Source of the DNA: Ruminococcaceae bacterium UBA5406
Lineage (GTDB): Bacteria; Bacillota; Clostridia; Oscillospirales; Acutalibacteraceae
Direction of reading: 5' to 3'
DNA length: 48,183 nucleotides
Assembly (NCBI GenBank): GCA_002407675.1
Contig: DHNW01000005.1
Span: forward strand, 1-48,183
The position numbers and the translations under genes were made by a program. Under the pieces are notes generated by a model. It was given only the letters and a program-made list of their open reading frames with translations, was not told the DNA's origin and did no database searches. Shown piece after piece: positions 30,555-38,310 of this stretch. Numbering within the stretch: position 1 is the first letter of the stretch; every line of letters starts with the position of its first letter.

Positions 30555-31598
30555 TTATGACTGGAACATTGATGGGTCGTAAGAATTCATAGCGGATTCG
30601 TTCAAATTAACTCCCGAAAGGGAACTGGCCTGCTTATCCAAAGAATCTGTAAAGTCGCTCCACTTATAAGTAATCAAAAGCGTTTTCCGGCTGTCTTCAT
30701 TCTGAATCTTTTCTTCAACGGTTTTGCTGATATCGTCTTTATAAAGAAGGAAATAGGCTTTCTGCGCGGTAACTTCCAGCGTTTTGACTTCTCCGGTCTT
30801 CATGGATTTGAGGGCTTTCTTTATTTCGTCCGGGTACTGGGTGTCTGTGGAAAGGTTGGCCATTTTCGACATCAGGGGATCCGTTGTAGCATTGCTGGAC
30901 TTTTTATATGCGTCTGCCGCCTGACGCACTGTCTGTTTGCCCGCTTTGATCTGGTCGGCATAACCATCAAAAAGCTGCTTGGCCTTCTTTTTCTGATCGG
31001 CGGAAAATTCTTTGGCTGCTCCGCTGGAATCCATTGTATATAAAGGATAGGCAAGAAGTGAAAAACTGGTGTCATTCTTTACAAAATAATTCTTGAGATC
31101 TTCGTCAGAAACCGCCTTTGAACCGTTCTTGCCGTAAACGGCCTCAAAAATCTTATCCTTTCCATATTCGGAATTAACGACCGCCTGAAAGGACGTTTTG
31201 GCAATCCCGTATTTTTCAAGCGTTTTGGAATATTGGTTCCACGTAGAATCGGTCACGCTTTCCGCCTGCTTTTTTTCATCATCTGACAGAGAAAGCTTTT
31301 TGCTATTCATTTCCCGGCTGACCAAAATCTGCTCTTTTGTGCTGATCATGGCCTTCTCCCGGATCCAGGCGGAAGCGTCCTTGCCGTCGATCTTCTGCTC
31401 CAGAACTTTTTTGGAGGAATCGGACACTTTGGACTGCGCCGACGAGTAAGCCGTATACAAATAATAGATATAGCTCCCGATTGTCACGGTGGTAGAACTG
31501 TCTTTTGCCGCCCAGCTTTTGTCACCGGAACAGCCCGCTGCCGAAACCACCAGAAGAGCCGCTAAGATCAGGGAAACCGCTCTTTTTGTTTTTCTCAT
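30555..31598 (-). CDS. SurA/PrsA-like lipoprotein
   Basis: 347 residues from ATG 31598. Lipoprotein signal with lipobox VSAAGC (Cys at about residue 23). The N-terminal SurA-like helical region includes KEQILVSREMNSKKLSLSDD and YGKDKIFEAVYG. The middle region (SFSLLAYPLYTMDS, then MKTGEVKTLEVTAQKAYFLLYKDDI) resembles a degenerate parvulin domain, without the full proline-isomerase signature. Likely an extracytoplasmic chaperone. Own promoter at 31673-31701, 108 bp after mfd. Confidence 0.8.
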   Translation of the reverse strand: MRKTKRAVSLILAALLVVSAAGCSGDKSWAAKDSSTTVTIGSYIYYLYTAYSSAQSKVSDSSKKVLEQKIDGKDASAWIREKAMISTKEQILVSREMNSKKLSLSDDEKKQAESVTDSTWNQYSKTLEKYGIAKTSFQAVVNSEYGKDKIFEAVYGKNGSKAVSDEDLKNYFVKNDTSFSLLAYPLYTMDSSGAAKEFSADQKKKAKQLFDGYADQIKAGKQTVRQAADAYKKSSNATTDPLMSKMANLSTDTQYPDEIKKALKSMKTGEVKTLEVTAQKAYFLLYKDDISKTVEEKIQNEDSRKTLLITYKWSDFTDSLDKQASSLSGVNLNESAMNSYDPSMFQS

Positions 31599-31672
31599 TT
31601 TCCACACTCCGATTTTTAACCGTCCGGCCGGAAAAAGGCCAGCGGTTGATTCCTGAATCACGTATATTGCTT

Positions 31673-31701
31673 ATTATACACTTTTTGGCCGGGGCTGTCT
31701 A
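31673..31701 (-). promoter_or_regulatory. Promoter of the PrsA-like gene
   Basis: Minus strand TAGACA (31701-31696), 17-nt spacer, TATAAT (31678-31673). Confidence 0.7.
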
Positions 31702-31706
31702 TGGTG

Positions 31707-34700
31707 TCAGCTCTCTTTGCCCAGTACTCCAAGCGTTTCTTCCAAGACCGAAACCGGCGTGGTTTCCTGCGGGATCTGCACGCTGACATACGGCTTTGCC
31801 CCCGCGTTGAGCATAACGCGGCCGTGCATCGCAGAAATAAGGGAGCCGACACGCTTCATGTCAAATTTGCTGCGGAACAGAAGGAGTTTATTCCCCTGCT
31901 GTTTGATTTCCCGGATGCCGAGGTGTGAAGCTCGATTGCGCAGCAGGGCGATCCGGATAAGACCGTTTACGCTTTCCGGCGGATCGCCGAAACGGTCAAT
32001 CAGCTCGTCGGTCACGTCCATGGCATCTTCCTGAGTGCGGATATCGGCAATGCGGCGGTAAATATCCAGCCGCTGGCTGAGGTCGGCAATGTACTCTTCC
32101 GGGATATGCGCCGGAACCTGCAAGTCTACAAGGCATTCCTCACCGTATTCCTGAACATCTTCGCCTTTCGCGCGTTCCACGGCCTCCGAAAGCAGGTGCA
32201 GGTACATATCGTAGCCCACGGCTTCCATGTGGCCGTGCTGTTCGCCGCCCAAAATATTGCCTGCGCCGCGGATCTCCATATCACGCATGGCAATTTTGAA
32301 GCCGGAGCCGAATTCGGTGAACTGCCGGATGGCTGAAAGGCGTTTCTGCGCAACTTCGCTGAGGACCTTGTTGCGCCGGAACGTCAGGTAGGCATAAGCC
32401 CGGCGGCTGGAACGCCCCACTCGGCCGCGGATTTGATGGAGCTGCGCCAAACCCATGCAGTCGGCGTTTTCAATGACAAGAGTATTCACGTTCGGCACAT
32501 CAACGCCTGTTTCAATAATCGTGGTGCAGACCAGAACGTCGATTTCCTGCTCAATCAGGCGGCGCCAAACCTCGGAAAGCTCCTGCTCGTTCATTTTGCC
32601 GTGCCCGAAGCCAACCTTGGCTTCGGGCACCTCTTTTTGGATGCGGGCCGCCGTGCGCTCAATGCTTGCGACGTCGTTGTGCAGGTAGTAAACCTGCCCG
32701 CCGCGACGCAGCTCGCGCCGAATGGCTTCGGCAATGATGCCGTCGTCGTGCTCCAGCACGTAGGTCTGAACCGGGTGGCGGTCGCGGGGGGCTTCTTCGA
32801 TTACGCTCATGTCGCGGATGCCGGAAAGCGCCATGTTCAGCGTGCGCGGAATCGGCGTAGCCGAAAGCGTAAGGACATCCACATTTTTATATCTTGACTT
32901 GAGCTTTTCTTTCTGGGCAACGCCGAACCGCTGTTCCTCATCCACAATGATCAGGCCAAGGTCACGGAATTCCACATCCTGCGAGATCAGGCGGTGTGTC
33001 CCCACAATCATGTCAATTTCGCCGCGCTGGAGCTTGCGGATAATTGCTTCCTGCTCCTTCGGCGTGCGAAAACGAGAAAGCAGCTCCACACGGATGGGAA
33101 AGCCTTCCATCCGGCGGGTAATGGTCTGGTAGTGCTGCCATGCAAGGATCGTCGTGGGAACCATCATAGCGCACTGCTTTCCGTCCGTCACGCACTTGAA
33201 CGCGGCGCGCAGGGCAACTTCCGTTTTTCCGAAGCCGACGTCGCCGCACAGCAGCCGATCCATAGGGACACTGCGCTCCATATCCGCTTTGATCTCGTCG
33301 ATACAGCGGAGCTGATCGTCGGTTTCATCAAACTCGAAGTGCGCCTCAAAATCGCGCTGCCACTCGTTATCCGGCGGAAAAGCGTGCCCTTTTGCCTGCA
33401 TCCGCTCGGCGTAAAGGCGGATAAGGTCCTGGGCGATATCCTTAACGGCGCTGCGCACCTTTGCCTTGGCCTTCTGCCAGTCGTTTCCGCCCAGCCGGCT
33501 CAGGCGGACGGCCGTGTCCTCCCGCGGGCCGATATATTTAGAAACCATGTCGAGCTGCGTAACGGGGATATAGAGCGTATCGCCCTTTGCATAGCGGACT
33601 TTGATGTAATCCTTCGGAACGCCCTGCATGCTGAGCTTCCGGATTCCCTCAAAAACGCCGATACCGTGCGTGGCGTGGACAATGTAATCCCCGGGCGTCA
33701 GATCGGAGATATCGGTGATCGCCTGCCCTTTGCGGACTTTGGGAGGCTTTCTGCGGCGGGCCGACGCAACGTGTCCGCGCGTAATCAGCCCGAAAAAAGC
33801 AGAGGGATACTCAAAACCGCCGGAAAGCGACCCGGCCGTTACAGCCACCTCGCCGCGGGCGATTTTTTCCGGCTGCTCCACATAGGCGGCGTCGATTCCC
33901 TGCGCCTGAAGATCCGAAGCGACGGTTTCCGCCGCGCGCCTGCTGCCTGCAAGCACGGCGCAGGCCCATTTATTTTCGAGCATTGCATGCAGATCTTCGG
34001 TTAAAAGCTGCATGCTGCCGCCCCATACGGAAAGCTGGCGCGCCGTTATGTTCAGCTGGGTTCGGACGGGCGTATCATATCCGCCGTGGACAAACGAATC
34101 AAGGTAAACGGCGTCCGCCTTTTCAAATTGATCCAGGGCATATGCCCAGTCGCGCCCATAGGTATCCAGCGTACGGCAGAGCGTGCCGTCCGCAAGATAA
34201 TCCTTCAAATCTTCGCTCCACTGCCACTGAACGCTGCGCATCCGTTCACGCTGAGTGACCGGTTCACAGACGAAAAGGACCGTCCCGGAATCCAGATAAT
34301 CAAACAGCGTAGCTGTTTTACCGCCGTACAGCATAGGCAGATATTTGTCGGCGCAGCCGACAGGGAGGCCGTTTTCCAGCTTTTCGGCTTCGCGCCGGAG
34401 GGCGGTGCGGGCCGCCGGCGCGGTCTTTCCGCGCAGCTCGGAGGCCAGTTTTTGGAGCTGCCGGGCAAGGCCGGCCGGATCGGAAATCAGTGCCTCCACG
34501 GCAGGGCAGATGGTGACGGCTCCGGCTCTCTCGGTGCGCCTCTGCGTAGCCGGGTCATACAGGGAAAGCGTGTCGATCTCGTCGCCGAAAAATTCGGCCC
34601 GCACGGGCGCCGGAAGGCCGGGGGGGTAAAAATCCAATATTCCGCCGCGCCGGGAGTACTGCCCCGGCCCATCGGTCTGGGGGGCCTGCTCATATCCGCA

Positions 34701-35171
34701 GGCAGCAAGAACGGCCAGCACTTTTTCCATGGGGATTTCCATGCCTGCTTTCAGGGTGACAATCCGGCGCTTGAGTTCCTCCGGCGGAACCGTGTCCTGC
34801 AGGGCTGCGTCAATGCAGCAGACTACGGCGCAGGGATCGCCGTTTAAAAGGGCTGTAAGCGCCCGGATACGCTCGTGTTCGTATTCGTGGGAACTTCCCT
34901 CGGTATCGCGGAACGAAAAATCCCTGAGCGGATAAAAAAGGGTGGGAAGACCCATAGATGAAAGGTCCGCGCAAAGACGGTTTGCTTCCGGTTCGTCCCC
35001 GGCGACAACGAAAGCCCTGCGCCCAAGATGGGAGCAGAGCGAATAGATGATATTGGCTTTGTGGACTTCGGTGACACCGGTAACCGCGGCAGGCAGATTT
35101 CGGCTGCGCACAGCCGATTCCAGTTCTCTGAATTCCTTCAGCCCGCTGATTGCGTTTGTTAGAAATTCCAT
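31707..35171 (-). CDS. mfd: Transcription-repair coupling factor Mfd
   Basis: 1154 residues. Removes stalled RNA polymerase and recruits UvrA. UvrB-like N-terminal half, RNA-polymerase-interacting domain (LTPGDYIVHATHGIGVFEGI), then SF2 translocase motifs GDVGFGKTEVALRAAF (Walker A), DEEQRFGV, TLSATPIPRTL, and the TRG region QIRGRVGRSSRRAYAYL. ATG behind AAGGAGA. Conserved order pth-mfd. Confidence 0.97.
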   Translation of the reverse strand: MEFLTNAISGLKEFRELESAVRSRNLPAAVTGVTEVHKANIIYSLCSHLGRRAFVVAGDEPEANRLCADLSSMGLPTLFYPLRDFSFRDTEGSSHEYEHERIRALTALLNGDPCAVVCCIDAALQDTVPPEELKRRIVTLKAGMEIPMEKVLAVLAACGYEQAPQTDGPGQYSRRGGILDFYPPGLPAPVRAEFFGDEIDTLSLYDPATQRRTERAGAVTICPAVEALISDPAGLARQLQKLASELRGKTAPAARTALRREAEKLENGLPVGCADKYLPMLYGGKTATLFDYLDSGTVLFVCEPVTQRERMRSVQWQWSEDLKDYLADGTLCRTLDTYGRDWAYALDQFEKADAVYLDSFVHGGYDTPVRTQLNITARQLSVWGGSMQLLTEDLHAMLENKWACAVLAGSRRAAETVASDLQAQGIDAAYVEQPEKIARGEVAVTAGSLSGGFEYPSAFFGLITRGHVASARRRKPPKVRKGQAITDISDLTPGDYIVHATHGIGVFEGIRKLSMQGVPKDYIKVRYAKGDTLYIPVTQLDMVSKYIGPREDTAVRLSRLGGNDWQKAKAKVRSAVKDIAQDLIRLYAERMQAKGHAFPPDNEWQRDFEAHFEFDETDDQLRCIDEIKADMERSVPMDRLLCGDVGFGKTEVALRAAFKCVTDGKQCAMMVPTTILAWQHYQTITRRMEGFPIRVELLSRFRTPKEQEAIIRKLQRGEIDMIVGTHRLISQDVEFRDLGLIIVDEEQRFGVAQKEKLKSRYKNVDVLTLSATPIPRTLNMALSGIRDMSVIEEAPRDRHPVQTYVLEHDDGIIAEAIRRELRRGGQVYYLHNDVASIERTAARIQKEVPEAKVGFGHGKMNEQELSEVWRRLIEQEIDVLVCTTIIETGVDVPNVNTLVIENADCMGLAQLHQIRGRVGRSSRRAYAYLTFRRNKVLSEVAQKRLSAIRQFTEFGSGFKIAMRDMEIRGAGNILGGEQHGHMEAVGYDMYLHLLSEAVERAKGEDVQEYGEECLVDLQVPAHIPEEYIADLSQRLDIYRRIADIRTQEDAMDVTDELIDRFGDPPESVNGLIRIALLRNRASHLGIREIKQQGNKLLLFRSKFDMKRVGSLISAMHGRVMLNAGAKPYVSVQIPQETTPVSVLEETLGVLGKES

Positions 35172-35257
35172 TTAGGTCTCCTTACTGTAACGATAAAAGC
35201 GCGGCTCCCACGAACCTGAACGCCCCCGCGCGGGCGTGGAATATGGCAGGACGCTGG

Positions 35258-35866
35258 CTAACCGTTGTAGCGGTTCATCGCTTCGGCAGCACATCCCTGC
35301 ACCATCAGTTCCAACGCAGAATTTGCGTGATCGACTGCTTCGTAAAACCGCCTGCGGTCATCTTCTGAAAAGCGGGAAAGGACCCAGTCGGCCAGATCCC
35401 ACCGGCTGTCCGGCCGGTCGCCCGTACCGAGCTTAATGCGGGGAAACGTGTCCTTCCCCGCCAGATAAATAATATTTTTCATTCCGTTGTGGCCGCCGTC
35501 GCTGCCTTTCAGACGGATGCGGAGTTTTCCCGGCGGGAACGAGATATCGTCGTACAAAATAATGACGTTTTCCGGGGGAAGTCTGTAAAACCGCATGGCT
35601 TCGGTTACACTCTGCCCGCTCAGGTTCATATATGTGGACGGCTTTAAAAGAAGAACTTTTCTGCCGCCGACCACAGCGTTCCCGCACAGCCCTTTAAACT
35701 TTAGGCGGTCAATCCTGACACCCGCCTTTTCTGCCACATAATCCAGCGCCATAAAACCCGCGTTGTGGCGGGTTCCGTCGTATTTTTCGCCGGGATTTCC
35801 AAGCCCCACAATCAGGTATTCCACAGGACCGGGCAGTCCTTCTTTTTTTTGAAAAAGTTGCAGCAT
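35258..35866 (-). CDS. pth: Peptidyl-tRNA hydrolase
   Basis: Recycles prematurely released peptidyl-tRNA. 202 residues from ATG 35866 (MLQLFQKKEG), GGAGG upstream. Motifs: LIVGLGNPGEKYDGTRHNAGFM with the catalytic His in RHNAGF, PSTYMNLSGQSV, YDDISFPPGKLRIR and GGHNGMKNI. The first ~17 residues are a short extension compared with many homologues. Confidence 0.96.
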   Translation of the reverse strand: MLQLFQKKEGLPGPVEYLIVGLGNPGEKYDGTRHNAGFMALDYVAEKAGVRIDRLKFKGLCGNAVVGGRKVLLLKPSTYMNLSGQSVTEAMRFYRLPPENVIILYDDISFPPGKLRIRLKGSDGGHNGMKNIIYLAGKDTFPRIKLGTGDRPDSRWDLADWVLSRFSEDDRRRFYEAVDHANSALELMVQGCAAEAMNRYNG

Positions 35867-35969
35867 GATTCCTCCGATCTCTTCAGCGCGCATGCCGAAC
35901 GGCGGGATGCCGTTTTCATCCCGCCGCTATATTCTCTTTAATTCTGCCGAGCCGAAAGGCGCTGCGTGT

Positions 35970-36926
35970 CTAACGGAACAGCGGCGATACAGGCTTGTCT
36001 TCGTAAATGCGCTCAATAGCTTCGGCAAACAGCGGCGCAACCGAAAGGACCGTCATGTTGGGCAGCAGTTTTTCCTGAGGGATCGGGATCGTATCCAGCA
36101 GAACCAGTTCTTTGATGGGGCTGTCCTTAATACGCGAAATGGCTGGACCGGAAAGGACGGCGTGCGTGGCGCAGGCATTCACCTGCGAAGCGCCGTTTTC
36201 CATCAGGGCGGCCGCAGCATTGCAGAGCGTCCCGGCTGTGTCAACCACATCGTCAACCAGAAGGACCTTCTTGCCTTTCACCCGGCCGATAATATTCATG
36301 ACTTCACAGACATTTGCTTTCTTCCGCCTCTTATCCACAATGGCAAGCGGGCAGCCAATGCGTTCGGCAAAATTGCGCGCACGCGTTACGGAACCGAGGT
36401 CAGGGGATACCACAACATACTCATCGGTGTGCCCGCTGATGCGCTCTTTTATGTGCGAGGCCAGCAGGGGCACCCCCAGCAGATGATCCACCGGAATGTT
36501 AAAAAAGCCCTGGATCTGCGAAGCGTGCAGATCCATCGTCAGGATCCGGTTTGCGCCCGCCGTCGTAAGAAGGTCGGCGACCAGCTTCGCCGTAATGGGA
36601 TCGTGCGCTTTGGCCTTGCGGTCCTGCCGGGCATAGCCAAAATACGGCATAACGGCGGTGATCCGCGCGGCAGAAGCGCGCTTCATCGCATCCATCATGA
36701 TCAGAAGCTCCATCAGATTATTGTTGACGGGCGCACAGGTAGACTGGACAATAAAGCAGTCCGATCCGCGGACGGAATCCAGAAGCGAAACGGAAATTTC
36801 CCCGTCACTGAATGTGCCGACCTCGCTTTTCCCCATTGGAAGGTCCAAACACTGGGCGATCTGTTCCGCCGTCCGGCGGCTTGCGCTCGCGGCAAAAATT
36901 TTGATGTCTTTTCCGTGAAAACTCAT
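35970..36926 (-). CDS. prs: Ribose-phosphate pyrophosphokinase
   Basis: Makes PRPP for nucleotide, histidine and tryptophan synthesis. 318 residues, class I: GEISVSLLDSVRGSDCFIVQ, MPYFGYARQDRKAK (catalytic flexible-loop region), and the PRPP loop VLLVDDVVDTAGTLCNAA. Follows glmU in the usual order. Confidence 0.97.
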   Translation of the reverse strand: MSFHGKDIKIFAASASRRTAEQIAQCLDLPMGKSEVGTFSDGEISVSLLDSVRGSDCFIVQSTCAPVNNNLMELLIMMDAMKRASAARITAVMPYFGYARQDRKAKAHDPITAKLVADLLTTAGANRILTMDLHASQIQGFFNIPVDHLLGVPLLASHIKERISGHTDEYVVVSPDLGSVTRARNFAERIGCPLAIVDKRRKKANVCEVMNIIGRVKGKKVLLVDDVVDTAGTLCNAAAALMENGASQVNACATHAVLSGPAISRIKDSPIKELVLLDTIPIPQEKLLPNMTVLSVAPLFAEAIERIYEDKPVSPLFR

Positions 36927-36959
36927 TTCCTTTATATCCCCCTAATCAACTCGCTCACC

Positions 36960-36981
36960 CCGCCGGAAAACGCTCCGGCGG
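36960..36981. repeat. Hairpin between glmU and prs
   Basis: CCGCCGGA and TCCGGCGG pair around six bases just after the glmU stop. No T run; more likely RNA processing or stability than termination. Confidence 0.4.
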
Positions 36982-36989
36982 AAAGAGCG

Positions 36990-38009
36990 TCAGCCCAGCA
37001 CGGTAAACGGTCGGACAGCCCGCCCCGGCTCTATGGTACACTTTTTTCCGCGCACAGAATCCAGCACAGCTCCGCCGCCCACGGTGCAGTCTTCCAGGAC
37101 AGTGCCCGGTCCGAGGATGCAGCCGTCCCCGATGACGGTTTTTCCGCGGAGAATGGTGCCCGGCAGAATGGTGCAGCTTCGCCCCACGGTCACGTCGGGG
37201 CCGATTACCACGCCGTCCGTGCATGGGATATCGACGCCGGCGCTCATAAGGGCGGATAAAACCGCTTTTCTTGCGACGGTGTTCAGTTCATGAAGCTGGA
37301 GGCAATCGTTGGCGCCCAGAACAACACCGGGAGTTTCAGCAGGATATGCTCCGGCCCGCCTGCCCTGCCCAATTAAAATCTGCACGGCATCGGTCAGATA
37401 ATATTCCCCCTGCGAGTTCTCATTCCGGATCAGCGGCAGAGCTTCCAGCAGATCTTCCGTCCGGAACCAAAAGGCTCCGGAATTGACTTCTTTCACAGTC
37501 TTTTCCCGCACAGACGCGTCCTTTTGTTCCACAATCGCCTTCAGCCCGCCGGACGCGCCTCGGATAATGCGCCCGTAGCCGCCGGGATTGTCCAGAACTG
37601 CCGAAACAACCGTAACGGCATTTCCTTCTTTGCAATGGCACCGCAGTGCATTCTGGATTGTTGCGCCGTCCAAGAAAGGGGCGTCTCCGTTCAGGACAAG
37701 AACATTTCCCCGCGGTGCGCGGGAACGCAGGAAACCGGCCGCCATCATCACCGCGTGCCCGGTGCCTTTGCGTTCCGGCTGAAAGACCGGAACGGCACCC
37801 GGGTCGTTCTGCGACAGGTACTCTTCCAGCTTTTCATGCTGGAAACCCGTTACAACGCACACCTCCGGGATCAGGGCCCGGCGGACGGCGTCCAGCACCC
37901 ATTGCAGCATCGGCTTGAACAAAACCGGAGAAAGGGATTTAGGACGATCCCACTTCATCCGCTTTCCTTCACCGCCGGCGAGAACGACCGCGCAGTTTTG
38001 CTCTGGCAT
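36990..38009 (-). CDS. glmU: N-acetylglucosamine-1-phosphate uridylyltransferase, shortened GlmU
   Basis: 339 residues from ATG 38009. The uridylyltransferase domain is complete: LAGGEGKRMKWDRPKSLSP, GTGHAV, LNGDAPFLD, GGYGRIIR, EVNSGAF and GANDCLQL. The C-terminal left-handed beta helix stops after about 80 residues. The acetyltransferase part of the usual ~455-residue protein, with its NYDG and GNFVE motifs, is missing. It would make UDP-GlcNAc only if acetylation happens elsewhere. First gene of the prs-pth-mfd cluster, promoter 38057-38084. Confidence 0.9.
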   Translation of the reverse strand: MPEQNCAVVLAGGEGKRMKWDRPKSLSPVLFKPMLQWVLDAVRRALIPEVCVVTGFQHEKLEEYLSQNDPGAVPVFQPERKGTGHAVMMAAGFLRSRAPRGNVLVLNGDAPFLDGATIQNALRCHCKEGNAVTVVSAVLDNPGGYGRIIRGASGGLKAIVEQKDASVREKTVKEVNSGAFWFRTEDLLEALPLIRNENSQGEYYLTDAVQILIGQGRRAGAYPAETPGVVLGANDCLQLHELNTVARKAVLSALMSAGVDIPCTDGVVIGPDVTVGRSCTILPGTILRGKTVIGDGCILGPGTVLEDCTVGGGAVLDSVRGKKCTIEPGRAVRPFTVLG

Positions 38010-38056
38010 TCTGTTTCCTCCAGTTTGTGAAATACGAAACAACAGCTACCTTTACT

Positions 38057-38084
38057 ATTATCGCATATAAATCCGATTTTTCAA
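38057..38084 (-). promoter_or_regulatory. Promoter of glmU-prs-pth-mfd
   Basis: Minus strand TTGAAA (38084-38079), 16-nt spacer, GATAAT (38062-38057) with an extended TGC. The ~300-bp spacer to ppdK is AT-rich and otherwise holds only the ppdK promoter. Confidence 0.6.
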
Positions 38085-38209
38085 GCGAAATATTAAATTT
38101 ACAGTCGTTTTAGTTTAAGATCCCAAATTTTGTATAAAAATTATCATTAAAATTTTCATTCCGGCCCCTATAAGTTTTCAGAAATTATATGGTATTTGCA
38201 GCGGCGATT

Positions 38210-38218
38210 TGTTATAAT
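38210..38218 (+). promoter_or_regulatory. Extended -10 of the ppdK promoter
   Basis: TGTTATAAT with no good -35 upstream (TGGTAT at best), suggesting an extended -10 promoter; leader about 85 nt. Confidence 0.5.
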
Positions 38219-38310
38219 ACTTTGTGAGCGTTAATGATGGACTTTATTCTGTCCGGCTGTTGCTCGCCCGAAACTGCCCTAAACTAAAAATCTTTCAGGA
38301 GGTATTGTTT

